Assembly (NCBI GenBank): GCA_029245785.1
Contig: JAQWOR010000066.1
Coordinates: 1 to 64,000 of the forward strand
DNA from: Polaribacter sp.
GTDB lineage: Bacteria > Bacteroidota > Bacteroidia > Flavobacteriales > Flavobacteriaceae
Reading direction: 5' to 3'
DNA: 64,000 nt
Notes under the pieces: generated by a model
Database searches by the model: none
What the model saw: the letters and a program-made list of their open reading frames with translations, nothing else
What the model was told of the DNA's origin: nothing
Position numbers and translations under genes: made by a program
Shown here: positions 32,125 to 42,630 of the stretch, one piece after another
Numbering within the stretch: position 1 is the stretch's first letter
Layout: each line of letters begins with the position of its first letter

Positions 32125-33096
32125 ATGAAAACTCATTTCTCACCTAAAAAAGCACTTCTCTTATCATTAATGGCACTGATATTCGCTTCTTGTGGAACCT
32201 ATCAGAGTGTTTATAACAATAACGATGGAATTTATGACGATAATGAACGTGCTGTTGTAATCGTAAAAACTAAAAAAGAACAAAAAAAAATAGACGATAA
32301 TTACTTTACAAGAGAACTTGACCGTGTTGATAGCATTAATGATGAAGATGTATTTACTGATGCCAATGAGTACAATTCTTTTAGCGATTATGAACTTATT
32401 GAAACCGAAAGAGACACTATAAACACCACCAACCCCAACACAAGAGTTTCTTATACTGAGAACGAACCTTGGGGGTATTCTGACAATGATATTGTTATTA
32501 CCTTAAATTTAGGCCATAACAATTGGAATTACTGGAATCCGTATTATGGCTATGGAAATCATTGGGGTTACCACTGGAGATTTAGACATGGTTTTTATGG
32601 AGCTTATGTATACGCTCCTTATTATTATGGCTATCATCATTTTAATTACTACCCTCCTTATTATTACCCTTTATACAATTACAACAACAGTTATTACAAT
32701 TATAACAATAACAGAAACTATACCTACAACAAACGAAGTTACACAAATAGCACTTCTAGAAGGTACAGCTCTACAAGCGGCAGAAGAAAAACAGCTGTAA
32801 ACAAACGTACTACAAATATAAGAGGAAAAGTATACAATACAGACAGAAAGTACAATACTAGAAGAGCTTCTCCTACAATAATAAGAAGGGGCAACGCTAC
32901 CAAAAAAAACATGTCTACAACGAAAAGCTCAAACACTTCTAGAAGACAAACATACACCCCTACAAAAAAAAGCACCTCTAATACAAGTACTAATTCATAC
33001 AGATTTAGTTCTTCAAGCAGAAGATCTAGCGGATCTACAAGAAGCTCAAGCTCTTCTTCAAGAAGTAGTGGGCGTAGTAGCTCTAGGAGAAATTAA
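32125..33096 (+). CDS. Low-complexity lipoprotein: acidic N-part, Tyr/Asn/His-rich middle, Ser/Arg/Thr-rich C-terminus
   Basis: Lipobox 'LMALIFASCGTYQSVY'; 'YGYHHFNYYPPYYYPLYNYNNSYYNYNNN'; C-terminal 'SSSSRRSSGSTRSSSSSSRSSGRSSSRRN'. In-frame upstream start at 32086 is less likely. Confidence 0.75.
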   Translation: MKTHFSPKKALLLSLMALIFASCGTYQSVYNNNDGIYDDNERAVVIVKTKKEQKKIDDNYFTRELDRVDSINDEDVFTDANEYNSFSDYELIETERDTINTTNPNTRVSYTENEPWGYSDNDIVITLNLGHNNWNYWNPYYGYGNHWGYHWRFRHGFYGAYVYAPYYYGYHHFNYYPPYYYPLYNYNNSYYNYNNNRNYTYNKRSYTNSTSRRYSSTSGRRKTAVNKRTTNIRGKVYNTDRKYNTRRASPTIIRRGNATKKNMSTTKSSNTSRRQTYTPTKKSTSNTSTNSYRFSSSSRRSSGSTRSSSSSSRSSGRSSSRRN

Positions 33097-33108
33097 AAAA
33101 CCGTTTTC

Positions 33109-34494
33109 ATGAAAAAAATCACACTACTTGCATTGTTATGTGCAATTACATTTCCTGCTGTTTCACAATCTTTAGGCTATCAAGATTTGGCCTTATTATT
33201 CTCTAAAGACACTTATTCTGGTACTGCTAGATTTAATGCCATGAGCGGAGCTTTTGGAGCGCTTGGAGGTGATGTTTCTGCCGTTAAAATAAACCCTGCC
33301 GGAGCAGCAGTTTTTAAAAACAGCCTATCTTCTAGTACACTAAGCTCTAAAAGCGCAGATATCACATCTGTATATTATGGAAATTCTAATCGTACTTCAA
33401 ACAATTATTCCAACTTCTCTCAAGCTGGAGCTGTTTTTGTTTTCAACACCTACGCCAATAGCAATTGGACAAAGTTTGCTTTTGATTTTAACTACTCGAT
33501 TCGAAATGATTTTAGAGGCCGTTTTTTAGCCAGTGGGAATAGCAACTTTGCTTCTTTTAATGAATTTCCCTTAGATATCGCTGACCCAAAAACACAATAC
33601 AACAATGCAGAAATTCAGCAGTATACAAATATCTATGAAGGAGAAATTTCTGAATATAATTTTGCCTTCTCTGGCACATATCAAAATAACTTGTACATAG
33701 GAGTTGCAGCAAACACATTTAATCTCAATTTCAAACAACAATCTCTCTTAAGCGAACAAAATAATGATGGTGCTGGAACTGTTTTAAATGCAGATTTTTT
33801 TCAAGTAAACCAAACCATAGGGACTGGATTTTCTTTGAGCGCAGGCTTTATTTACAAAGCCACCAAAAAATTACGTTTAGGGCTTTCTCATCATACGCCA
33901 ATTTGGTTTTCAGAAATAGACGAAGAAACAAACATTACAAACAACGATGGTTTTTTAGGAGATACCGAAATTGCGATTACTAGCAATAACACAACATACG
34001 CAAACACCGCTGGCGGTTATTACCCTTCTCAATTTTATTCGTACAACTTAAAAACACCTTCAAAAACCATCGCAAGTTTTGCATATATTTTTGGATCAAA
34101 TGGATTGATTAGCATTGATTACAGTTTAAAAAACTACACCAAAATGAAGTTTTCTGACACAGGTTTTACTGCCGAAAATCAATTTTTTCAAAATGAGTTA
34201 AAAAACACCTATGCTGTAAATATTGGTTCTGAATGGCGATTTAGTGCACTAAGTATAAGAGGTGGTTATCGTTATGATCAAAATCCACATATAAAGGCCT
34301 TTAAATCTGACGACATTAAAGGCTATTCTTTTGGTGCTGGTTATAAATTTGGCAACACACAATTAGATTTTTCGTATCAAAACAACTCTCATACAGCATC
34401 GTATGATTTTTATCCGCAGTACAATCAAGTAAACGCTGCAGACTTAACTATCGATAATCAAATTATAACCGCTACAGTTACTATTAACCTGTAA
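33109..34494 (+). CDS. Outer membrane transport protein (OmpP1/FadL/TodX-like beta-barrel)
   Basis: Signal peptide; 'GTARFNAMSGAFGALGGDVSAVKINPAGAAVF'; C-terminal beta strand 'QIITATVTINL'. Confidence 0.8.
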   Translation: MKKITLLALLCAITFPAVSQSLGYQDLALLFSKDTYSGTARFNAMSGAFGALGGDVSAVKINPAGAAVFKNSLSSSTLSSKSADITSVYYGNSNRTSNNYSNFSQAGAVFVFNTYANSNWTKFAFDFNYSIRNDFRGRFLASGNSNFASFNEFPLDIADPKTQYNNAEIQQYTNIYEGEISEYNFAFSGTYQNNLYIGVAANTFNLNFKQQSLLSEQNNDGAGTVLNADFFQVNQTIGTGFSLSAGFIYKATKKLRLGLSHHTPIWFSEIDEETNITNNDGFLGDTEIAITSNNTTYANTAGGYYPSQFYSYNLKTPSKTIASFAYIFGSNGLISIDYSLKNYTKMKFSDTGFTAENQFFQNELKNTYAVNIGSEWRFSALSIRGGYRYDQNPHIKAFKSDDIKGYSFGAGYKFGNTQLDFSYQNNSHTASYDFYPQYNQVNAADLTIDNQIITATVTINL

Positions 34495-34625
34495 ATACAG
34501 GCAGCAACCCAATAAAGATTTCATCGGAAATAAACCTATAGGGTCTTTGTGATGCATTCATTTTTTTACATTAATTTTGCCGAGCAATTACATATTCCAA
34601 AATGGAATACAAGCCCTATAAAACG

Positions 34626-35516
34626 ATGAGCAATATTACTATTTCTACACAAAAAACAAACAACCATACGATTCTTAAATTTGTAAGCACCTCTATTTTA
34701 ATCAATGGGGGAAGTCATGAATTTAATACCATCGATGAAGCAAAAAATGCTCCGTTAGCACAACAATTATTCTACTTACCCTTTGTAAAAAAGGTATTTA
34801 TCACTGCCAACTTTATTGCCATTCAAAAGTACGATATCGTTGAATGGGAAGACGTGCAAGAAGAGGTTAGGGCACAAATTGAGGCTTATTTACAAGGTGG
34901 CAATACAGTTATTTCAGTAACTGAACCTACAAAACAAGCCATTGAAGTATATGCAGAGGTAACACCAAATCCTGCCGTGATGAAATTTGGCTCTAGTAAA
35001 TCTTTGACAACAACAGATGTTGAGTGTAAAAATATTGATGAAGCCAATGCAACATCTCCATTAGCACAAGAGCTTTTTCATTTTCCGTTTGTAAAAGAAG
35101 TTTTTATTTCTGAAAACTACGTGTCAATTACAAAATTTGACATGGTAGAGTGGGACGCTATTTATCCAGAATTAAGAACCTTTATCCGTAGCTATCTTCA
35201 AGAAAATAAAACAATTATCAAGCAACTTTCAAAAAAAGTGGAAAACAGCGTTATAACACCTGCTGAAAATTTAGATGAAACATCTACTAAAATCATTGCT
35301 ATTTTAGAAGAACATATAAAGCCCGCAGTTGCTTCTGACGGAGGAAACATTGCATTTCAATCGTATGACAAAGAGCATAAAATTGTAAATGTTATTTTAC
35401 AAGGTGCCTGTAGTGGGTGCCCTTCTGCAACGATTACCTTAAAAAACGGAATTGAAACCATGTTAAAAGACATGTTACCAAATCAGATTAATGAAGTTGT
35501 TGCCATTAACGGATAA
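34626..35516 (+). CDS. NifU-family Fe-S scaffold with two N-terminal Nfu_N domains
   Basis: Two homologous ~85-aa N-domains and a C-terminal NifU-like domain with 'GACSGCPSATITLKNGIETML'. Confidence 0.9.
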   Translation: MSNITISTQKTNNHTILKFVSTSILINGGSHEFNTIDEAKNAPLAQQLFYLPFVKKVFITANFIAIQKYDIVEWEDVQEEVRAQIEAYLQGGNTVISVTEPTKQAIEVYAEVTPNPAVMKFGSSKSLTTTDVECKNIDEANATSPLAQELFHFPFVKEVFISENYVSITKFDMVEWDAIYPELRTFIRSYLQENKTIIKQLSKKVENSVITPAENLDETSTKIIAILEEHIKPAVASDGGNIAFQSYDKEHKIVNVILQGACSGCPSATITLKNGIETMLKDMLPNQINEVVAING

Positions 35517-35563
35517 GCCTATTTTTCAAAGAGAGTACATTGATTTAAAAACAACACATTGTA

Positions 35564-36292
35564 ATGCCAGAAAACGTAAAACCATATAAAGACTCAACCC
35601 TTGGAAAGAAAGAGCAAGTTACTCAAATGTTTGATGCTATTTCTGAAAATTACGACAACTTAAATAGAGTTATTTCTTTTGGAATAGATGTAAAATGGCG
35701 TAAAAAAGTGGTAGCTATTGTGGGCAAAAGCCAACCAAAAAAAATTTTAGACATTGCTACTGGAACTGGAGATTTGGCCATTATGCTTTCACAACTACAT
35801 CCAGATAAAATTATTGGCTTAGACATTTCTGAAGGAATGCTAAGTGTGGGGAAAGAAAAAATTGCCAAAGCAGGCTTGTCTGAAATGATAGAAATGATTA
35901 TTGGCGATTCAGAAAACATGCCCTTTGAAGATGCTTCTTTTGATGCCATAACAGTTTCTTTTGGTGTTCGGAATTTTGCTAATTTAGACAAAGGCTTACA
36001 AGAAATTAAACGTCTTTTAAAACCTGGTGGAACCTTTGTGGTACTAGAGACTTCTGTTCCAACCAAGTTTCCGTTCAAACAAGGATATCATTTTTATACA
36101 TCTTTTATCCTTCCAGTAATTGGAAAGTTGTTTTCTAAAGACAATGTTGCGTATTCTTATTTATCAGAATCTGCTAATTCTTTTCCTTTCGGGAAAAAGT
36201 TCAACAATATTTTATTAAAAAATGGGTTTAGTACTGCAACAGACAAGCCCGTAACTTTTGGAGTCGCTTCAATTTATACGGCTACAAAATAA
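35564..36292 (+). CDS. ubiE: Demethylmenaquinone methyltransferase (UbiE/MenG)
   Basis: '[28 protein letters not shown]', '[14 protein letters not shown]'. Confidence 0.93.
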   Translation: MPENVKPYKDSTLGKKEQVTQMFDAISENYDNLNRVISFGIDVKWRKKVVAIVGKSQPKKILDIATGTGDLAIMLSQLHPDKIIGLDISEGMLSVGKEKIAKAGLSEMIEMIIGDSENMPFEDASFDAITVSFGVRNFANLDKGLQEIKRLLKPGGTFVVLETSVPTKFPFKQGYHFYTSFILPVIGKLFSKDNVAYSYLSESANSFPFGKKFNNILLKNGFSTATDKPVTFGVASIYTATK

Positions 36293-36294
36293 CT

Positions 36295-36311
36295 ACTGAA
36301 ACAAGTTCAGT
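36295..36311. repeat. Palindrome ACTGAAACAAGTTCAGT between ubiE and the porT-like gene
   Basis: Shares CTGAAACAAGTTCAG core with elements at 5016-5042 and 5074-5098. Confidence 0.6.
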
Positions 36312-36318
36312 ACAAGAA

Positions 36319-37023
36319 ATGAAAAATTTACAATTCATATTTTTAGGATGTTTTTTAGTGCTATCAAGTGTTTTGACAGCGCAAAAAAATCGTGTGGAAT
36401 ATTTACCGAATTTTGACAAACACCCGTTTCACTATGGATTTTATCTAGGAATCAATCAAAATGATTTTAAACTAGACTACAAAGAAAGTAATTACTCAAA
36501 CACTGCGCTTATTAAAGTGGCTCCTACATTGGGGTTTAATGTAGGCTTAATTGCCGATATGCGACTGCATAAAAACATCAATTTACGTTTTGAACCTGGC
36601 TTAACAAGCAACTCTAAAACAATTGCTTTTTCACACATCAATTCCAAAAAGGATAGTATTCGAGAAATTGGCTCTACCTATTTACGTATTCCTTTAGTAG
36701 TAAAATTTAGCACTGATAGAATGGACAACGTAAAACCCTATGTGTTGGCGGGACTTTCTTATAATTACAATTTCTCTAGTAATGAGAAAAACCCAGATGA
36801 CAATGCTAGCGGAGAGTTTAGAATGAAAACACATAGTTTTATGTATGAGGTTGGAATTGGAATTGACCTGTACTTGTATTTTTTTAAATTTTCACCGTCC
36901 ATTAGAGGTGTTTTTGCACTGAACAATGAATTAAAATACGATACTGATTCAAATAGCAAATGGACTTCTCCAATCAAGTTTTTAGGAACCCGTGGCGTCT
37001 TTTTAAATTTTTCTTTTGAATAA
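36319..37023 (+). CDS. porT: PorT/SprT-family outer-membrane beta-barrel protein (T9SS component)
   Basis: 234 aa; 'NFDKHPFHYGFYLGINQNDFKL', 'LRIPLVVKFSTDRMDNVKPYVLAGLSY'; downstream of ubiE. Confidence 0.85.
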   Translation: MKNLQFIFLGCFLVLSSVLTAQKNRVEYLPNFDKHPFHYGFYLGINQNDFKLDYKESNYSNTALIKVAPTLGFNVGLIADMRLHKNINLRFEPGLTSNSKTIAFSHINSKKDSIREIGSTYLRIPLVVKFSTDRMDNVKPYVLAGLSYNYNFSSNEKNPDDNASGEFRMKTHSFMYEVGIGIDLYLYFFKFSPSIRGVFALNNELKYDTDSNSKWTSPIKFLGTRGVFLNFSFE

Positions 37024-37041
37024 CACCCCTTGTAGTTTAGT

Positions 37042-37770
37042 TTAAGCTCTCTTAAATTCACTTAATAAAATTGCCGTTGCAGTTGCCACGTTTAAACTTT
37101 CTGTTTTTTGTTCATTTCCAAATCTTGGAATTGAAATTTTTTGTTGCACCAAATTCCTAATTTCATCGGAAATTCCGTTGGCCTCATTTCCCATTATCAA
37201 TACCGCTTCTTTTGGCAATGTTACTTTATAAACGTTTGCACCACCCATATCTGCTGCAAAAACGGGCAATTTTGTTTCTTGTAAAAACGGAAATAAATCT
37301 ATATAAACAACAGCAACTCTTGTTAAAGACCCCATAGAAGCTTGTACCACTTTTTGATTGAAACAATCAACCGTATTGCTAGAGCAAACCAATTGAGAAA
37401 CACCAAACCAATCGCACAGCCTAATAATTGTACCGAGGTTTCCAGGGTCATTGACTGCATCTAAAGCAACCGTTATTCCTTTAGAAGTAAGTGCTGTTTT
37501 TTCAGGAATTTGAAACAGTCCCAACACTTTATTTGGCGTTTTTAGTTGACTTATCTTTTTCAACTCGGCAGAAGTGACTTCTATTTTTTGATCTGAAGCT
37601 ACATCAATGGCACAATCATTGGTAACAAATAATTGTTCTAAAACAAATGAAGAGTTAAGCAACTCCTTAACAACCTTAACGCCTTCGGCAACAAATAGTT
37701 TGTGTTTTTGCCGATACTTTTTTTGTTGTAAACTAGTTATTAATTTGATGTGATTATTTGATAAATTCAT
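37042..37770 (-). CDS. TrmH/SpoU-family RNA 2'-O-methyltransferase
   Basis: 'ALDAVNDPGNLGTIIRLCDWFGV', 'LIMGNEANGISDEI', 'IPRFGNEQKTESLNVATATAILLSEF'. Confidence 0.93.
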   Translation of the reverse strand: MNLSNNHIKLITSLQQKKYRQKHKLFVAEGVKVVKELLNSSFVLEQLFVTNDCAIDVASDQKIEVTSAELKKISQLKTPNKVLGLFQIPEKTALTSKGITVALDAVNDPGNLGTIIRLCDWFGVSQLVCSSNTVDCFNQKVVQASMGSLTRVAVVYIDLFPFLQETKLPVFAADMGGANVYKVTLPKEAVLIMGNEANGISDEIRNLVQQKISIPRFGNEQKTESLNVATATAILLSEFKRA

Positions 37771-37842
37771 CTCTAAATTTTAAATTAGAAAAACCGTCTA
37801 AAAATAGTACTTTTGAAACAACGTATTCTTTGTACAAAACTA

Positions 37843-40350
37843 ATGAAAAAAGTTTCTTTTTATCTTTTTATAATTTTAATTACGGTATCGTGTAGTTCTG
37901 TAAAAAGACTTTCAAAAAACGAGCACCTATTAAAAAAGAATACCATTTATGTTGATCAAAAGAAAAACACCAACAAGGAACTGAATGATTACCTTGTTCA
38001 AAAACCCAATTCAAGGCTTTTATGGTTTCCTGTTTCATTATATTTTTACAATTTAGGCAACTCAGAAAATTCTAAAACACCTACAGAATGGGGAACTAAA
38101 AATCCGAAAACCTATCGTTTTTTTAAAGGCTTGTTTTCTGAGAAACAAAGTATTGCGGTTGCCAACACCGCTATAGGTCTTAACAATTGGTTTTTAAAAA
38201 GCGGTGAACCTCCTGTAATTATCAATGCAAAAAAAAATACAAGAACGGCAAATAACCTGAGCGCCTATTTTATGACAAAAGGCTATTTTAAAAATAAAGT
38301 GGTGGTAAAAACAGACACCTTTGGCAATAAAAAAGGAAAAGTGAGTTATCATATCTCTTCCGGAAAGCCCTTATTTTTAGACACCATCACAAGTTCAATT
38401 GCTTCTCCTATTTTAGATTCTATATACAAAACGGAAGCAGAAAACACCTTTTTAAAAGCTGAAGAACAATACAACGAAGACAATTTTAGAAAAGAAGCAG
38501 CAAGAGTTACTAAATTATTTAGAAATGCTGGGATTTACAATTTTTCAGGAAACGAAGATGTAATGACCTTTGAAGCAGATTCTACCAGAGCAGACTCTAA
38601 AACAAATATTCAATTAACAATTTCTAATAATTATATTATAGAAGAAAATGGAAAATACATTTCTAAACCTTTTGTAGTTAAAAAAATAAGAAGAATAAAT
38701 GTATATACAGATTATACATACAACGCAAAAGATGAAGCATATTTAGACACCATACAATACAATGGCATTTATTTTATAGCACATAAAAAGGTAGCTTACA
38801 ATCCGAAATACTTATCACAGTCTATTTTTATAAAGCCCAACCAAATTTATAGCGACACTCTTAGAAACCTAACAAGAAGTCACTTAAGATCTCTTAAAAA
38901 TTTTAAAGCCGTTAGCATCAATTATACCCAAAAAGAAAATAACAATGAGCTAGAAGCAACTATTTATTTGACTCCTAACGAAAAATTTACCATTAGTACA
39001 GAAACAGAGCTCACGCATTCTAACTTAAGAGAATTAGGGCTTTCTGGAAAGTTTTCTATTATTAACAGAAATACATTTAAAGGCGCAGAGACTTTTAAAT
39101 TCTCTTTTTTAGGATCTTTCTTTAATACTTCTGTAGAATCTATCAGCTCTAATGATTTTTTTAATGCATGGGAAATTGGTGCAGACCTTTCTTTAGAAAT
39201 CCCTCGATTTGTTGCTCCTCTTGGAATCTCAAAATGGGTTCCAAAAAGAATGTCTCCAAAAACAATCTTTTCAGTTGGAACAGGAATTCAAAAAAACATT
39301 GGATTAGACAAACAAACCATTACCGCAATTGTAGATTACAAATGGAAATTCAACAAAAAAAAGACCATTCATCTTGAACTATTCAATGCACAGTATATCC
39401 GAAATCTAAATAGCGGTCACTATTTTAATATCTACAACTCTGAATTTGAAAAACTTCAGGGTATTGAACAAGCCTACCCTAGTGATTTAGGTTTTCAATT
39501 AACAAGAAATAATGCTGTAACCTTTATGGAGCTGATCAATGCAGACGCAGATTTCCAAACAAGTAACCCAATAGCGCATAAAGAGAATGCAAACGTTAGC
39601 AATCGACATAGTATTATTACCTCTAACTTTATCATTCCTACAATTGCCTATTCTTACAACTATAATAGTCAAACAAATTACAAAGACAATGCGTTTTCAT
39701 TTTTTAAGATCCGTATTGCAAACTCAGGAAATTTTCTTGGTCTATTGAGTAATCAAAAAAACAGTAATGATGTAAAAACCATACAAGACACACCTATTGC
39801 TCAATACTTTAAAACAGATATTGAATACAAACAATTTTGGGACATTTCAAGTCGCTCTGTGTTAGGATTTCGATCGTTTTTAGGAGCTGTCATTGCTTAT
39901 GGAAATTCTGAAATTCCATTTACAAAAAGTTATTTCTCTGGCGGATCAAATGACATAAGAGCCTGGCAAACTTATGATTTAGGCCCCGGATCAACCGCTA
40001 CAAGATTAGAGTACAATGTCGGTAATTTTAAGTTTTTAACAAGTTTAGAATACCGGTTTGACCTCATTGGAAATGTAAAAGGCGCTTTATTTATTGATGC
40101 CGGTAATATTTGGGACATTACAAGTTCTGACTTTGTTGACAGTGATGCTAAATTTAAAGGATTCTCATCACTCAAACAAATTGCAATTGGTTCAGGTTTT
40201 GGAATACGATATGACCTAGGTTTTTTAGTATTGCGTTTTGATTACGGATTTAAAACCTATGAGCCCTACCTATCAAAAGGGCAAAAATGGTTTAGTAACT
40301 ACACCTTTAACAGGAGTGTGTTTAATGTTGGAATTAACTATCCTTTCTAA
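37843..40350 (+). CDS. TamL-like outer membrane lipoprotein, BamA/TamA (Omp85) superfamily
   Basis: Lipobox 'LITVSCSSVKRLSKNEHLLKKNTI'; 'YFSGGSNDIRAWQTYDLGPG'; ends 'NVGINYPF'. Confidence 0.85.
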   Translation: MKKVSFYLFIILITVSCSSVKRLSKNEHLLKKNTIYVDQKKNTNKELNDYLVQKPNSRLLWFPVSLYFYNLGNSENSKTPTEWGTKNPKTYRFFKGLFSEKQSIAVANTAIGLNNWFLKSGEPPVIINAKKNTRTANNLSAYFMTKGYFKNKVVVKTDTFGNKKGKVSYHISSGKPLFLDTITSSIASPILDSIYKTEAENTFLKAEEQYNEDNFRKEAARVTKLFRNAGIYNFSGNEDVMTFEADSTRADSKTNIQLTISNNYIIEENGKYISKPFVVKKIRRINVYTDYTYNAKDEAYLDTIQYNGIYFIAHKKVAYNPKYLSQSIFIKPNQIYSDTLRNLTRSHLRSLKNFKAVSINYTQKENNNELEATIYLTPNEKFTISTETELTHSNLRELGLSGKFSIINRNTFKGAETFKFSFLGSFFNTSVESISSNDFFNAWEIGADLSLEIPRFVAPLGISKWVPKRMSPKTIFSVGTGIQKNIGLDKQTITAIVDYKWKFNKKKTIHLELFNAQYIRNLNSGHYFNIYNSEFEKLQGIEQAYPSDLGFQLTRNNAVTFMELINADADFQTSNPIAHKENANVSNRHSIITSNFIIPTIAYSYNYNSQTNYKDNAFSFFKIRIANSGNFLGLLSNQKNSNDVKTIQDTPIAQYFKTDIEYKQFWDISSRSVLGFRSFLGAVIAYGNSEIPFTKSYFSGGSNDIRAWQTYDLGPGSTATRLEYNVGNFKFLTSLEYRFDLIGNVKGALFIDAGNIWDITSSDFVDSDAKFKGFSSLKQIAIGSGFGIRYDLGFLVLRFDYGFKTYEPYLSKGQKWFSNYTFNRSVFNVGINYPF

Positions 40351-40466
40351 TAAATTAACACGAAAATCTATAACGTTTTCGTTACTTTATATTACTAAAT
40401 AGAGCTGTTGATTTAAAAATTGATTACTTTTGATTCCTTAATTTCCACTATAAAAATGAAACCATC

Positions 40467-41537
40467 ATGAGTCATAATATCAAGCCCGGAGTTGCTACAG
40501 GTAACGCTGTTCAAGAAATTTTTAAATTTGCAAAAGAAAAAGGTTTCGCTTTACCAGCGGTAAACGTTATCGGTTCTAATACCATAAATGCCGTATTAGA
40601 AACTGCAAAAGAATTAAACGCACCTGTTATTATTCAATTTTCAAATGGTGGCGCACATTTTAATGCAGGAAAAGGCCTATCCAACGAACATCAAAAAGCA
40701 GCAATTGCTGGTGGTATTGCTGGTGCAAAACACGTACATCAAATGGCTGAAGCTTATGGAGTTCCTGTGATTTTACATACAGACCATGCCGCTAAAAAAC
40801 TATTGCCATGGATTGATGGCTTGTTAGATGCAAGTGAAAAACATTTTGCAGAAACAGGCGTACCGTTGTACAGTTCTCATATGATCGATCTATCTGAAGA
40901 ACCTATTGAAGAAAATATTGAAATTTGTAAAGAGTACTTAGCTCGTATGAGCAAAATGGGAATGACCTTAGAAATTGAACTAGGAATTACTGGAGGTGAA
41001 GAAGATGGTGTTGACAATTCTGATGTAGATGTTTCTAAACTATACACACAACCTGAAGAAGTTGCTTTTGCTTATGAAGAGCTGCTAAAAGTAAGCCCAC
41101 AATTTACAATTGCTGCTGCTTTTGGAAATGTTCATGGTGTTTACAAACCTGGAAATGTAAAATTAACTCCAAAAATTTTAAAAAACTCACAAGAATATAT
41201 TTCTAAAAAATACAACGTTCCGCACAATACCATTGATTTTGTATTTCATGGCGGATCTGGCTCTACTGTTGAAGAAATAAGAGAAGGAATTTCTTACGGA
41301 GTTATAAAAATGAATATTGATACTGATTTACAATATGCCTTTATGGAAGGAATTAGAGATTATTTTTCAGAAAAAACAGCCTATTTGCAATCTCAAATTG
41401 GAAATCCAACAGGAAGTGACTCTCCAAACAAAAAGCACTACGACCCTAGAGGATGGCTACGTAAAGGAGAACTGACATTTAAAGATCGTTTAAAATCTGC
41501 TTTTGAAGACTTAAACAATATAAATACACTTGCTTAA
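40467..41537 (+). CDS. fbaA: Class II fructose-bisphosphate aldolase
   Basis: 'VILHTDHAAKKLLPWIDGLLD', 'FVFHGGSGSTVEEI', 'GVIKMNIDTDLQYA'. Confidence 0.96.
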   Translation: MSHNIKPGVATGNAVQEIFKFAKEKGFALPAVNVIGSNTINAVLETAKELNAPVIIQFSNGGAHFNAGKGLSNEHQKAAIAGGIAGAKHVHQMAEAYGVPVILHTDHAAKKLLPWIDGLLDASEKHFAETGVPLYSSHMIDLSEEPIEENIEICKEYLARMSKMGMTLEIELGITGGEEDGVDNSDVDVSKLYTQPEEVAFAYEELLKVSPQFTIAAAFGNVHGVYKPGNVKLTPKILKNSQEYISKKYNVPHNTIDFVFHGGSGSTVEEIREGISYGVIKMNIDTDLQYAFMEGIRDYFSEKTAYLQSQIGNPTGSDSPNKKHYDPRGWLRKGELTFKDRLKSAFEDLNNINTLA

Positions 41538-41598
41538 TCAATTAGATATCTTATTTTAGCCGTTTATACACAACCTATAAAAGTAAAACAACTAAATA

Positions 41599-42456
41599 AT
41601 GGCTTGGTTTAAACGTAAAGACAAAGGAATACAAACCCCAACAGAAGACAAAAAAGACACTCCTAAAGGGTTATGGTACAAAACACCTAGTGGTAAAATT
41701 ATAGACACTGAAGAGTTAAAAAGCAATTTATTTGTAAGTCCAGAAGACGGGTATCATGTACGAATAGGAAGTAAAGAATATTTTGAAATTTTCTTTGATG
41801 ACAATACATTTGAAGAATTAAACCCAAACTTAACTTCTTTAGATCCTCTAAAATTTGAAGACACAAAAAAATATACAGATCGTGTAAAAGCGGCAACAGA
41901 AAAAAGCAAACTAAACGATGCTGTTCGAACAGCCGTTGGATTGTCTTTAGGTAAAAACCTTGTGATTGCTGCAATGGATTTTGCTTTTATTGGCGGATCA
42001 ATGGGCTCTGTAGTAGGAGAAAAAATTTCACGAGCAATTGAATACGCCATCCAACATGAAATTCCGTTTTTAATGATTTCTAAATCTGGTGGTGCTAGAA
42101 TGATGGAAGCTTCATTATCATTAATGCAATTAGTAAAAACCTCTGCCAAATTAGCACAATTAGCCGAAGCCAAAGTTCCGTATATTTCATTATGTACAGA
42201 CCCTACAACCGGAGGAACAACAGCCTCCTATGCAATGCTTGGAGACATTAATATTGCAGAACCAAATGCATTGATTGCTTTTGCAGGCCCTAGAGTAGTA
42301 AAAGACACCACTGGTAAAGAATTACCAGAAGGCTTTCAGCGTTCAGAATTTTTACTAGAACACGGATTTTTAGATGGGATTTACGAACGTAAAAACTTAA
42401 AAAACCAAATCAATTTATACATCGATTTGATACAAAACTTACCCATAAGAAAATAA
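41599..42456 (+). CDS. accD: Acetyl-CoA carboxylase carboxyltransferase subunit beta (zinc-ribbon cysteines missing)
   Basis: '[18 protein letters not shown]', '[19 protein letters not shown]', '[20 protein letters not shown]'. Confidence 0.95.
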   Translation: MAWFKRKDKGIQTPTEDKKDTPKGLWYKTPSGKIIDTEELKSNLFVSPEDGYHVRIGSKEYFEIFFDDNTFEELNPNLTSLDPLKFEDTKKYTDRVKAATEKSKLNDAVRTAVGLSLGKNLVIAAMDFAFIGGSMGSVVGEKISRAIEYAIQHEIPFLMISKSGGARMMEASLSLMQLVKTSAKLAQLAEAKVPYISLCTDPTTGGTTASYAMLGDINIAEPNALIAFAGPRVVKDTTGKELPEGFQRSEFLLEHGFLDGIYERKNLKNQINLYIDLIQNLPIRK

Positions 42457-42480
42457 AAAAGAGCCTCACGGCTCTTTTTT
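42455..42480 (+). terminator. Terminator after accD
   Basis: AAAAAAGAGCC-tcac-GGCTCTTTTTT. Confidence 0.85.
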
Positions 42481-42567
42481 ATTTAACTCCTTTTTTATGA
42501 AAGACTTAGCTCGTATTTCCTTTAAAAATATTAGAGATATTATATTATAAAAAAACAAAATTAATTG

Positions 42568-42575
42568 TATATTTG
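42568..42575 (+). promoter_or_regulatory. Candidate -7 element upstream of rpsO
   Basis: TATATTTG fits TAnnTTTG; no clear -33 TTG found. Confidence 0.35.
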
Positions 42576-42630
42576 CCCCTTCAATGAAAACATCATTGAG
42601 TACATAAAAATCATTTAAATCAATATTGGC

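Noticed and set aside
32546-32800. 84-aa ORF (MAMEIIGVTT...) inside the Y/N-rich lipoprotein
   Set aside because: Alternative-frame reading of low-complexity codons; main frame has lipobox and correct start.
35650-36078. 142-aa minus-strand ORF antisense to ubiE
   Set aside because: Antisense artefact over a well-conserved methyltransferase.
41754-42173. 139-aa minus-strand ORF antisense to accD
   Set aside because: Antisense artefact over a conserved gene.
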